From Bacilli bacterium (GTDB lineage: Bacteria > Bacillota > Bacilli > Tumebacillales > JAQBPP01), in NCBI GenBank assembly GCA_028287455.1, contig JAQBPP010000240.1, forward strand, positions 1 to 7,267: DNA of 7,267 bases, given 5' to 3'. The notes beneath the pieces were generated by a model. The model saw nothing but the letters and a program-made list of their open reading frames with translations, was not told the DNA's origin and did no database searches. Both the position numbers and the translations under genes were made by a program. Positions 1 through 6,387 of the stretch are shown here, in pieces. Numbering within the stretch: the stretch's first letter is position 1; every line of letters begins with the position of its first letter.

Positions 1-567
1 TACGGATCACGCCGCGGAAATCATGAAGTGATGATGCGCGGAACATTCGCGAATGTACGGATTCGCAACGAGGTAGCGCCAGGAACAGAAGGCGGCGTAA
101 CCACCTACATTCCAACGAATGAAGTGATGTCTATTTATGATGCTGCCATGAAATATCAAGATAATCATACCTCGACTGTGATTCTCGCTGGCAAAGAGTA
201 CGGTACTGGAAGCTCCCGTGACTGGGCGGCAAAAGGAACCAATTTACTCGGCGTTAAGGCTGTGATTGCAGAGAGCTTCGAGCGTATTCACCGCAGCAAC
301 CTGGTCGGAATGGGCGTACTGCCTGTGCAGTTTCTTCCAGGCGACAGCTGGCGTTCGCTTGGACTGACAGGCTTTGAGATATTCGATATTGAGGGCATCA
401 ATGATCAAATCACTCCTCAACAAAAAGTAACTGTTATTGCGACAAGAGAAGATGGTACGCAGCTGAAATTCCAAGCGATTGCGCGTCTGGACAGCCCGAT
501 TGAAATTGATTACTACCGGAACAGCGGCATTCTGCAAATGGTGCTGCGCCAACTGGTCAAAGCCTAA
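1..567 (+). CDS. acnA: Aconitate hydratase, C-terminal part (5' end outside window)
   Basis: This is the last 188 codons of an aconitase, the TCA-cycle enzyme that interconverts citrate and isocitrate through cis-aconitate using a [4Fe-4S] cluster; it acts in the cytosol. The reading frame is open from base 1, beginning YGSRRGNHEVMMRGTF, and the stop is TAA at 565-567. The fragment covers the C-terminal swivel domain. It contains the conserved GSSRDWAAKG block, which holds the substrate-binding Ser and Arg residues of the family, and the block IHRSNLVGMGVLPVQF. Both are typical of the AcnA/IRP1 type rather than AcnB. The cysteine ligands of the cluster lie upstream of the window. The M at base 28 is internal, not the start. 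The gene is closed off by its own terminator at 589-618, so it is not expected to share a transcript with the two-component system downstream. In some bacteria AcnA also binds RNA; nothing here tests that. Confidence 0.97.
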   Translation, partial: YGSRRGNHEVMMRGTFANVRIRNEVAPGTEGGVTTYIPTNEVMSIYDAAMKYQDNHTSTVILAGKEYGTGSSRDWAAKGTNLLGVKAVIAESFERIHRSNLVGMGVLPVQFLPGDSWRSLGLTGFEIFDIEGINDQITPQQKVTVIATREDGTQLKFQAIARLDSPIEIDYYRNSGILQMVLRQLVKA

Positions 568-588
568 TCGCATATAATCGTTGTCCGC

Positions 589-618
589 AAACCCTAACTC
601 GTCTGAGTTAGGGTTTTT
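589..618 (+). terminator. Rho-independent terminator after aconitase
   Basis: A perfect 12-bp stem (AAACCCTAACTC at 589-600 paired with GAGTTAGGGTTT at 605-616) closes a 4-nt loop (GTCT). The 3' arm runs into a T tract at 614-618. It lies 22 nt after the aconitase stop. There is no matching T tract on the other strand, so it should act mainly on + strand transcripts. Confidence 0.93.
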
Positions 619-666
619 ATGTGAGTCATTCAGGCAGGAGTTCTATTTTTAATAACTTAAAAGTGG

Positions 667-714
667 TCATTCTTTACGACTGACTTTGCCTGCAACTGAG
701 GGAGTAAAGAATGA
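667..714. repeat. 11-bp perfect inverted repeat in intergenic region
   Basis: TCATTCTTTAC at 667-677 is the exact reverse complement of GTAAAGAATGA at 704-714, with 26 nt between the arms. It sits just upstream of the promoter proposed for the regulator gene, and a run of six T (719-724) follows four bases later. It could be an operator for a dimeric regulator or a weak hairpin. The AT-rich stem and long loop make it a poor terminator. The function is unknown. The rest of 619-666 shows nothing clear apart from a lone TTTTTAAT at 646-653. Confidence 0.5.
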
Positions 715-719
715 ACTCT

Positions 720-754
720 TTTTTAATATGTTTTTAATTTGTTTCACTTATATT
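720..754 (+). promoter_or_regulatory. Probable autoregulated promoter of the two-component genes
   Basis: Two identical half-sites TTTTTAAT lie at 720-727 and 731-738, a period of 11 bp, the spacing at which OmpR/PhoB-family regulators bind tandem sites. Ten bases after the second half-site comes a good -10 candidate, TATATT, at 749-754. No good -35 hexamer is found 16-18 bp upstream of it, which fits a promoter that depends on an activator overlapping the -35 region. The same layout recurs at 2769-2803. Transcription would start near 761 and give a leader of about 38 nt before the GTG at 799. That the neighbouring response regulator binds here is inference from layout. Confidence 0.6.
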
Positions 755-781
755 GTAAATTGAATGAAAACAGATTTGCGC

Positions 782-790
782 AAGAAAGGG
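782..790 (+). promoter_or_regulatory. Ribosome binding site deciding the regulator start
   Basis: AAGAAAGGG ends 8 nt before the GTG at 799. The in-frame ATG at 739 lies inside the proposed promoter and would add 20 residues before the receiver domain's first strand. The GTG is therefore preferred. Confidence 0.7.
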
Positions 791-798
791 TGATCGAT

Positions 799-1515
799 GT
801 GCGTCTGCTAGCCGTTGAAGATGATGCACCATTGCTTGATGTGATAGTCAAAGTATTGGAAGATGAGTCGTATAAAGTAGACCGGGCAGATACAGGGACT
901 GACGGCTTGTTTATGGCGGAGCAGGGAATCTATGATCTGCTGATTTTGGATATCATGCTGCCGGGCGTAAATGGAATCTCCATTGTCAAGCAGTTGCGGG
1001 CCAAGTCGATTTTAACGCCGATTTTATTATTAACCGCCAGAGATACTGTGGAAGATCGCGTCAAAGGACTCGATGCAGGTGCGGATGATTATTTAATTAA
1101 ACCGTTTGCAGTGGCAGAATTGCTGGCCAGAACGAGGGCGCTGCTGCGTCGGCAAGGTAAAGCAGGGGTTGAAGGCGAGATGGCCTATGGACCCATCTAC
1201 CTGCGCTCCCAGACCCATGAAGGTTATATCAACGATGAACCGTTGAACCTCACAATTAAGGAATATGAGTTGCTAGAGTTTTTCTTACGCAATCGTGAGC
1301 AAATCTTAACCCGCGATCAAATTTTTGACCGCATTTGGGGATTTGGCTCCGAAGCGATCTCTACAGTCGTGGATGTTTATGTACACTACCTGCGAAAAAA
1401 ATTGGCCGCACAAGGGTGTGACCAGTATATCCGCACGGTGCGCGGGGTAGGGTACATGCTCAAGGAGGGCATTAAACATGTTCAAGAAAACTCGGATTCG
1501 GTTGGTAGTTCTTAA
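799..1515 (+). CDS. OmpR/PhoB-family response regulator
   Basis: This is a cytoplasmic DNA-binding response regulator of 238 residues from the GTG start, the normal size for the family. Residues 1-119 form the receiver domain: acidic pair E7/D8/D9, phospho-acceptor D51 in LILDIMLPG, switch T79 in LLLTARD, and K101 in DDYLIKPF. Residues from about 140 to 225 form the winged-helix output domain, with the NLTIKEYELLEFFLRN entry, the recognition-helix segment VVDVYVHYLRKKL and the closing RTVRGVGYML. All key residues are present. Its last 12 codons overlap the start of the kinase gene (38 nt), so the two are probably translated together and form a cognate pair. The probable targets are the paired half-sites at 720-738 and 2769-2787. 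It resembles regulators of envelope-stress and efflux systems; no specific ortholog is claimed. Confidence 0.95.
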   Translation: MRLLAVEDDAPLLDVIVKVLEDESYKVDRADTGTDGLFMAEQGIYDLLILDIMLPGVNGISIVKQLRAKSILTPILLLTARDTVEDRVKGLDAGADDYLIKPFAVAELLARTRALLRRQGKAGVEGEMAYGPIYLRSQTHEGYINDEPLNLTIKEYELLEFFLRNREQILTRDQIFDRIWGFGSEAISTVVDVYVHYLRKKLAAQGCDQYIRTVRGVGYMLKEGIKHVQENSDSVGSS

Positions 1516-2740
1516 TACAATCGTATTCTTTATCATACTGGCAATCCTTGGTACTGTCCTGTACCTCTACATGCAGCTTCGCTTATTTCAGCAAGTCGAT
1601 GGCTCTTTATTAACTGAGGCTAAGATTACGAAAGAAGTGCTGCAGGGTGATCCATTTGCCGGAAACCAGCGGGCAATTGATCGGCAAATTTATCTGCTGC
1701 TTTGGACTAATCAGGGCCAATTAATCCAGCAGATGCAGCAGCAGCAACCGATTCTAAACACTGATGTAGACGTGTTCCGTCAACACTTGGGTGATGACCG
1801 AACACCGGATACTGTGGCGTTAAGCGGTCATCACTACCGCACATTGTCGGTGACTGTACCGGCAGGAATGACCATCGTGACCCCAAGCGGGGTAGTAACT
1901 AATGGATTTATTCAATTCATTCGCAACGTCGACCCTGAACAAAACATGTTGGACGATTTGTTGGTTGTGATTCTCATTGGCGGAATCATTGGCGGGGTGG
2001 TGGCCGTATTAGCCGGATTTTTCCTGGCGGAACGCGCACTGATTCCCATCCGGTTGTCCTGGGACAAACAGCAGCAATTTGTGGCAGACGCGTCTCATGA
2101 ATTGCGCACGCCGCTGTCTGTCATCCAGGCGAGCAGCGAACTGCTGCTGCGGCATCCGGACAACAGCATTGAAGAGGAAGGCCGGACAGTTTATTCCATC
2201 TTGAAAGAGTCCAAGCGGATGAGTAAATTGGTGTCCGACCTGCTCACGCTGGCACGTTCCGATTCGAATCAACTGCAGATCCAGCTTCATCCTTTTCGGC
2301 TAGATCACACTTTGACAGAAATTGTGGATCAATTCAGGCAGTTGGCCGAGATGAAAGAGATTAGCATTGAATCAGAGATTGATGACAACATGGAATGGTC
2401 CGGCGATGAACAGCGCATCAGGCAGCTGTTTGTCATTTTGCTGGATAATGCGGTGAAGTACACCGCAGAGCAGGGGAAAATCAAGGTTTCCTGTCTGCGA
2501 CTGGCCCATCATATTGAACTGTCGGTTGAGGACAACGGAATTGGTATTCCGGAAGAAGATTTACCGCGCGTGTTTGAGCGGTTTTATCGCGGTGATAAAG
2601 TCCGGTCTCGTGTAGAGGGCGGGACAGGTCTTGGCCTATCAATCGCCAAGTGGATTGTGGAAGAGCACAAAGGCAAGATTCACATTGAAAGCGAAATCAA
2701 CAAAGGCACGAAAGTCTCCCTGACACTGCCAATTCGATAA
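1478..2740 (+). CDS. HAMP-less transmembrane sensor histidine kinase
   Basis: This membrane sensor kinase of 420 residues is the partner of the regulator just upstream. The start ATG has a strong site, AAGGAGGG (1462-1469), 8 nt before it. Transmembrane helix 1 spans about residues 9-31, an external sensor region of about 125 residues follows, and helix 2 spans about 160-184. The dimerisation/phospho-acceptor helix carries FVADASHELRTPL with H207 as the phosphorylated His and E208 beside it. The ATPase domain has the N box LLDNAVKYT (N324), G1 DNGIGIP (352-358), the F box VFERFYRGD and G2 GGTGLGLSIA (381-390). Only about 16 residues separate helix 2 from the H box, so there is no full HAMP domain; this recalls the linker of CiaH-like kinases. 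The sensor region has no domain I recognise, and a glutamine-rich patch lies at 84-90. The signal is unknown. Confidence 0.95.
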   Translation: MFKKTRIRLVVLNTIVFFIILAILGTVLYLYMQLRLFQQVDGSLLTEAKITKEVLQGDPFAGNQRAIDRQIYLLLWTNQGQLIQQMQQQQPILNTDVDVFRQHLGDDRTPDTVALSGHHYRTLSVTVPAGMTIVTPSGVVTNGFIQFIRNVDPEQNMLDDLLVVILIGGIIGGVVAVLAGFFLAERALIPIRLSWDKQQQFVADASHELRTPLSVIQASSELLLRHPDNSIEEEGRTVYSILKESKRMSKLVSDLLTLARSDSNQLQIQLHPFRLDHTLTEIVDQFRQLAEMKEISIESEIDDNMEWSGDEQRIRQLFVILLDNAVKYTAEQGKIKVSCLRLAHHIELSVEDNGIGIPEEDLPRVFERFYRGDKVRSRVEGGTGLGLSIAKWIVEEHKGKIHIESEINKGTKVSLTLPIR

Positions 2741-2768
2741 TCTAGCTGTCAGAAAAAGCGGTTTGGAA

Positions 2769-2803
2769 TTTTTAATGAACTTCTAATTTTATCATCGCAT
2801 ACT
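2769..2803 (+). promoter_or_regulatory. Probable regulator-controlled promoter of the transporter genes
   Basis: Half-sites TTTTTAAT (2769-2776) and CTTCTAAT (2780-2787) are 11 bp apart, and ten bases later comes CATACT (2798-2803), a -10-like hexamer. Half-site period, gap to the -10 and strand are the same as at 720-754 upstream of the regulator gene. No good -35 hexamer is present. Transcription would start near 2810, leaving a leader of about 45 nt. No terminator is visible between the kinase stop and this site, so read-through from the two-component genes is also possible. Confidence 0.6.
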
Positions 2804-2837
2804 AGGCATATGTTCTGGATAGCTAGATGGAATTCAT

Positions 2838-2845
2838 TGAGGAGG
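2838..2845 (+). promoter_or_regulatory. Ribosome binding site deciding the adaptor start
   Basis: TGAGGAGG is a near-perfect Shine-Dalgarno sequence. The ATG at 2846 directly abuts it and is too close to be used. The in-frame GTG at 2855 is 9 nt away and the TTG at 2858 is 12 nt away. The ATG at 2810 lies upstream of this site, at the expected transcription start, and is unlikely. Confidence 0.75.
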
Positions 2846-2854
2846 ATGTCAGAA

Positions 2855-4399
2855 GTGTTGAATTCTGCACGCAACATACTGATTACAAGTCTTGTTGTTG
2901 CAATTGCTGCGGGGGGCGGAGGCTATGCGTATTTCCACAAAAGCGCGAAACCCACTCTAACTTATTTACATACCACGGTGAAAAAGGGGGATCTCGCCAA
3001 GGTCATTACCGCAACGGGCAACGTGGCCAGCCCGACAACAGCGAATCTCTCATTTGGCACATCTGGAAAAGTAACCAAGGTGAATGTGGCGGTTGGCGAT
3101 CAGGTGAAAAAGGGCCAGGTGCTCGCCACTTTAGATATGCAAGCCTTGCAAAATGCAGTTGCCACTGCTCAAGCGTCGCTGCACAGCGCTCAAGCTGGAT
3201 TGCAGGCGCTGCAAAATGGGCCAACTGATGCATCTTTAGCCGCACAGCAAGCAGCTGTCGACAAAGCGTTGTCTGATCTGGGCACTGCGCAGTCGAACTT
3301 GCAGACTGCCAAGCAAAATGCAGATCAAGGTTATCTGCAGAGCCAACTGAATGCTGCCACGCAGTCCGTACAAACTGCACAAGCAAATTACGATGCGATT
3401 TCCAAAGCTGGCGACGCCACGCAAATGACTTTCGCCAAGGCGCAATTGGATAATGCAACTACCAATTACAAAACGGCTTTATCGCAATTAAATAATCTAG
3501 CGCAATTGCAGCAGCAAGCAGCAACCGCTCAAACGGCAGTGGACACGGCGCAGCGAAATTATGACCTCGCAGTTATCCAGTTGAACCAATTGAAGCAACC
3601 TGCTTTACAAACGGATATTGACCAAAAGCAGGCATCTGTTCAATCCGCACAAATCGCCTTTCAGAATGCGCAGCTCAATTTATCTCAAGGCAGTTTGACA
3701 GCGCCATTTGACGGCGTCATTACGAATGTTGTCCCGCATGAAGGGGAGCAAATTGGGGGCTCAAGCACTGCAATTTCCGTAATGACAACAGAAAACGGAC
3801 TGCAGATAACTGTTCCTGTCGATGATTCTGATATTTCCAGTGTTAAAGCTGGTCAACAATCCATCATTACGCTGGATTCGCTGCCAGGCGTCAATTTTAC
3901 AGGCAAAGTGTCGATTATTGCACCGGTTGGCACATCGACCAACGGGATTACTACTTTTCCGGTAACGATTGCTTTAAGTGCATCTGATCCGAATATCAAA
4001 AGATTGATTCCCGGTCAGAATACAAACGTTTCCATTGTAGTCGATTCCAAGACGGGCGTCTTGACCGTGCCGGATGCAGCGATTCAGGGCCAGGGAAAAA
4101 ATAAGTATGTCCAGGTTTATCAGAGTGCAACAACACCGCCTAAATCTGTCCAAATCCAAACCGGACTTGACGATGACCGCAATACTGAAGTGATTTCCGG
4201 CCTGACAGAGGGCCAGGAAATCGTCGTTGGAACCCGTGCTGCGGGAGGATCGAATGCGGGCGGCAGCAACCGTGCGACGACTGGAACTGGCGGATTAGGC
4301 GGTGGCGGTATCGGTGGTATTGGCGGCGGCGGATTTGGTGGTGGCGGCGGCGGTCGAGGCGGTACCATAACAACAGTTCCAAAGGGTGGCGGCAACTAA
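2855..4399 (+). CDS. Membrane-fusion (HlyD/MacA/YknX-like) efflux adaptor with Gly-rich tail
   Basis: This is the adaptor subunit of an ABC export pump, held in the membrane by its N-terminus with the body outside the cell. It has 514 residues from the preferred GTG start. An N-terminal anchor lies at about 8-27; there is no lipobox and no cysteine in the protein. The first half of the lipoyl/barrel-sandwich domain is at about 47-94 (TATGNVASP, then GKVTKVNVAVGDQVKKGQVL). A long Ala/Gln-rich helical region runs from about 95 to 280 with breaks at NGPTD, KAGD and LKQP. The second lipoyl half follows (GSLTAPFDGVITNVVPHEGEQI), then a beta-barrel and membrane-proximal region to about 460. The last 50 or so residues are mostly glycine. 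E. coli MacA is about 371 residues, so this protein is much longer, from the helical region and the tail. The stop overlaps the ATPase start by one base (TAATG). The substrate is unknown. Confidence 0.93.
   Translation: MLNSARNILITSLVVAIAAGGGGYAYFHKSAKPTLTYLHTTVKKGDLAKVITATGNVASPTTANLSFGTSGKVTKVNVAVGDQVKKGQVLATLDMQALQNAVATAQASLHSAQAGLQALQNGPTDASLAAQQAAVDKALSDLGTAQSNLQTAKQNADQGYLQSQLNAATQSVQTAQANYDAISKAGDATQMTFAKAQLDNATTNYKTALSQLNNLAQLQQQAATAQTAVDTAQRNYDLAVIQLNQLKQPALQTDIDQKQASVQSAQIAFQNAQLNLSQGSLTAPFDGVITNVVPHEGEQIGGSSTAISVMTTENGLQITVPVDDSDISSVKAGQQSIITLDSLPGVNFTGKVSIIAPVGTSTNGITTFPVTIALSASDPNIKRLIPGQNTNVSIVVDSKTGVLTVPDAAIQGQGKNKYVQVYQSATTPPKSVQIQTGLDDDRNTEVISGLTEGQEIVVGTRAAGGSNAGGSNRATTGTGGLGGGGIGGIGGGGFGGGGGGRGGTITTVPKGGGN
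4244..4396 (+). repeat. Glycine-codon-rich low-complexity stretch (adaptor C-terminus)
   Basis: About 51 codons encode a tail dominated by glycine, with short units such as GGSN, GGLGGGG, GGIGGGG and GGFGGGGGG, ending VPKGGGN. Runs of GGCGGT/GGCGGC codons make the DNA locally GC-rich and prone to slippage. The tail has no predicted fold. It could be a flexible linker through the cell wall or a contact surface; this is inference. Confidence 0.85.
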
Positions 4400-5145
4400 T
4401 GATCCGCATTGAAAATCTGCGCAAAACCTATGCGACGGGTGACGTTGAGGTGCACGCTTTGAATGGAGTAAACCTGGTGATCGACGAACATGAATTTGTC
4501 GCCATTATGGGTCCGTCCGGCTCAGGCAAGTCCACCATGATGAACGTGCTCGGCTGTCTGGATAAGCCTACATCAGGCACATATATTTTGGACGGCATCG
4601 ATGTAATTGCTGCTTCGCAGAATCAATTGTCTGAAATACGCAACCGTAAAATAGGATTTATTTTCCAAAGCTTCAATCTGCTTAAGCGAACGACTGCGCT
4701 GGAGAATGTCGAACTGCCGATGCTCTATGCAGGCGGATCGGCGAAGCAGCGCCACGAAAAAGCGGCCTACTGTCTGGAACTCGTCGGTCTCACAGACCGG
4801 ATGCATCATAAGCCGAATGAATTATCCGGAGGGCAGCAGCAGCGAGTGGCCATCGCGCGCGCGTTGATGAATGATCCGGCGATCATCCTGGCTGACGAAC
4901 CGACTGGGAACCTGGATACGAAATCTTCGGTGGAGATTATGTCGATATTTCAGCAGTTAAATGATGCCGGACATACGATTGTCGTTGTCACACATGAACC
5001 AGAAATTGCTCAGCATACCAAACGATCCGTCTGGTTTCGTGATGGCTCAGTATCCTCAGACGAGCCAGTGGCTGAGCGGCGTTTTGCGGAAGGGCCGGAC
5101 CTGCAGCTGACCAGGCATCAAGAGCGCAAGGGGGAGGGCGCATGA
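4399..5145 (+). CDS. ABC transporter ATP-binding protein, MacB/LolD/YknY type
   Basis: This is the cytoplasmic ATPase of the export pump, 248 residues. Walker A GPSGSGKST is at 38-46, the Q-loop Q90 in FIFQSFNLL, the signature LSGGQQQR at 142-149, Walker B IILADEP with catalytic E167, the D-loop NLDT at 171-174 and the switch histidine H199 in VVTHEP. All catalytic residues are intact. The FQSFNLL and LENVELPMLY segments are typical of the MacB/LolD/FtsE group that powers mechanotransmission transporters. The last 30 or so residues (from about SSDEPVAERR) extend past the usual end of the family and look unstructured. The ATG overlaps the adaptor stop (TAATG) behind a weak AAAGGGTGG site, and its own stop overlaps the permease start (ATGA), so translation is probably coupled. 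It should dimerise and dock on the permease encoded next. Confidence 0.96.
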   Translation: MIRIENLRKTYATGDVEVHALNGVNLVIDEHEFVAIMGPSGSGKSTMMNVLGCLDKPTSGTYILDGIDVIAASQNQLSEIRNRKIGFIFQSFNLLKRTTALENVELPMLYAGGSAKQRHEKAAYCLELVGLTDRMHHKPNELSGGQQQRVAIARALMNDPAIILADEPTGNLDTKSSVEIMSIFQQLNDAGHTIVVVTHEPEIAQHTKRSVWFRDGSVSSDEPVAERRFAEGPDLQLTRHQERKGEGA

Positions 5146-6368
5146 ATATTTTCGAGTCGTTTCGCATCTCGTTTCGAAGCCTGCTCGCAAATAAGCTGCG
5201 ATCGTTTCTGACGATGCTAGGTATTATCATTGGGGTTGGTGCAGTGATCATCATGGTGTCGATCGGTGAAGGCACAAACCAGGTGGTCACGCAGCAAATC
5301 CAAAGCTTGGGATCGAATTTAATTACCATTTCACCAGGCGCCGTGTCGTCAGGCGGCGTATCGCAAGGCAGCGGCAGCGCACAAACGCTCAAAATGGCTG
5401 ACGTGGATTCCATTAATCAACTGGACGCGGTCGCAGCAGCCGCTCCTTCCTATCAAGGCAGATACCAGGTGGCTGTTGCCGGGAAAAATACGAACACGAC
5501 AGTGACTGGCACCTCAGCGAACTTCACGCAAGTCAAAAGCTGGCCGATGCTGTCTGGCAGATTCATTACAGATGATGATGTAACCAATGGCACCAAAGTA
5601 GCTGTGCTTGGGACGACCACAGTAGGCAATTTGTTTGGAAATTCGAATTACGACCCTGTTGGACAGATGGTGAAAATCAACAATGTTCCTTTCACTGTAG
5701 TTGGGGTGTTGTCGTCCAAAGGGGCCTCCGGTTTCCAAGACCAGGATGACGCCGTTTATATCCCAATCAACACGTATCGCAGTCGTTTCCTTGGCGGAAA
5801 AAGCCGGGACAGCATTCAACAAATTTTAGTGGAGGCCAAATCCGCAGACCAGATTAACCAGGCGATCAACGAAATGGAGTTCACACTCCGGCAAAATCAC
5901 AAGCTTGGTTTTACCAAGCCAGACGATTTCTCCATCCGAAATTTCGCTGATATTCTGGCCAGCGCCCAGGCGTCCACACAAACGATGACCCTGTTTTTAG
6001 GTGGAGTAGCCGCGATTTCTTTGCTCGTTGGCGGCATTGGGATCATGAACATCATGCTGGTATCAGTGACGGAACGGACGCGGGAAATTGGGATTCGCAA
6101 GGCCATTGGCGCCAAGGAACGCGACCTGCTGTTTCAATTCCTAATTGAGGCGGTCACGTTGGCAGTGCTTGGCGGCGCAGTCGGGGTAGCGATTGGGTAC
6201 ATTGGATCGGGCAACATCGGCAATTTGATGCACACGCCGACCTCCGTCCCCTTAAACGCAGTCGTGCTGTCTGTCGTGTTCTCAGCGGCAATCGGCATTA
6301 TTTTCGGTGTGGTTCCGGCCCGCAAAGCATCCAAACTGGATCCGATCGAGGCATTACGTTATGAATAA
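5142..6368 (+). CDS. ABC transporter permease, MacB/FtsX type (YknZ-like)
   Basis: This is the membrane subunit of the pump, 408 residues. Helix 1 is at about 21-45 (RSFLTMLGIIIGVGAVIIMVS). A large extracellular MacB periplasmic-core domain follows, at about 46-280, and contains the GRFITDDDV and VVGVL segments. Three C-terminal helices lie at about 283-307, 334-356 and 371-392. The junction GGIGIMNIMLVSVTERTREI with GIRKAIGA after helix 2 and the ending VPARKASKLDPIEALRYE are hallmarks of the family. E. coli MacB fuses ATPase and permease in one chain; here they are separate, as in Gram-positive YknYZ. The start has a G-rich site (GGGGAGG, 5131-5137) inside the ATPase gene. Family members export peptides, macrolides or lipids, or transmit force from the ATPase to outer parts; the cargo here is not known. 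Confidence 0.95.
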   Translation: MNIFESFRISFRSLLANKLRSFLTMLGIIIGVGAVIIMVSIGEGTNQVVTQQIQSLGSNLITISPGAVSSGGVSQGSGSAQTLKMADVDSINQLDAVAAAAPSYQGRYQVAVAGKNTNTTVTGTSANFTQVKSWPMLSGRFITDDDVTNGTKVAVLGTTTVGNLFGNSNYDPVGQMVKINNVPFTVVGVLSSKGASGFQDQDDAVYIPINTYRSRFLGGKSRDSIQQILVEAKSADQINQAINEMEFTLRQNHKLGFTKPDDFSIRNFADILASAQASTQTMTLFLGGVAAISLLVGGIGIMNIMLVSVTERTREIGIRKAIGAKERDLLFQFLIEAVTLAVLGGAVGVAIGYIGSGNIGNLMHTPTSVPLNAVVLSVVFSAAIGIIFGVVPARKASKLDPIEALRYE

Positions 6369-6387
6369 CAGGAACTGGAGGATACAC

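Noticed and set aside
667..724. The inverted repeat plus T run as a second intrinsic terminator
   Set aside because: The stem is AT-rich, the loop is 26 nt and the T run begins four bases after the stem. The perfect terminator at 589-618 already ends the aconitase transcript.
568..798. Riboswitch or attenuator leader between aconitase and the regulator
   Set aside because: Beyond the aconitase terminator and the simple inverted repeat I find no known riboswitch pattern, and the proposed transcript start near 761 leaves only a short leader.
2827..3228. Second + strand open frame inside the adaptor gene
   Set aside because: It is cysteine- and tryptophan-rich nonsense in a shifted frame of the adaptor, with no family resemblance.
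4120..4395. Antisense open frame encoding a proline-rich peptide
   Set aside because: It is the reverse reading of the glycine-rich adaptor tail (GGC/GGT codons read backwards as Pro). It has no ribosome site and overlaps a well-supported gene.
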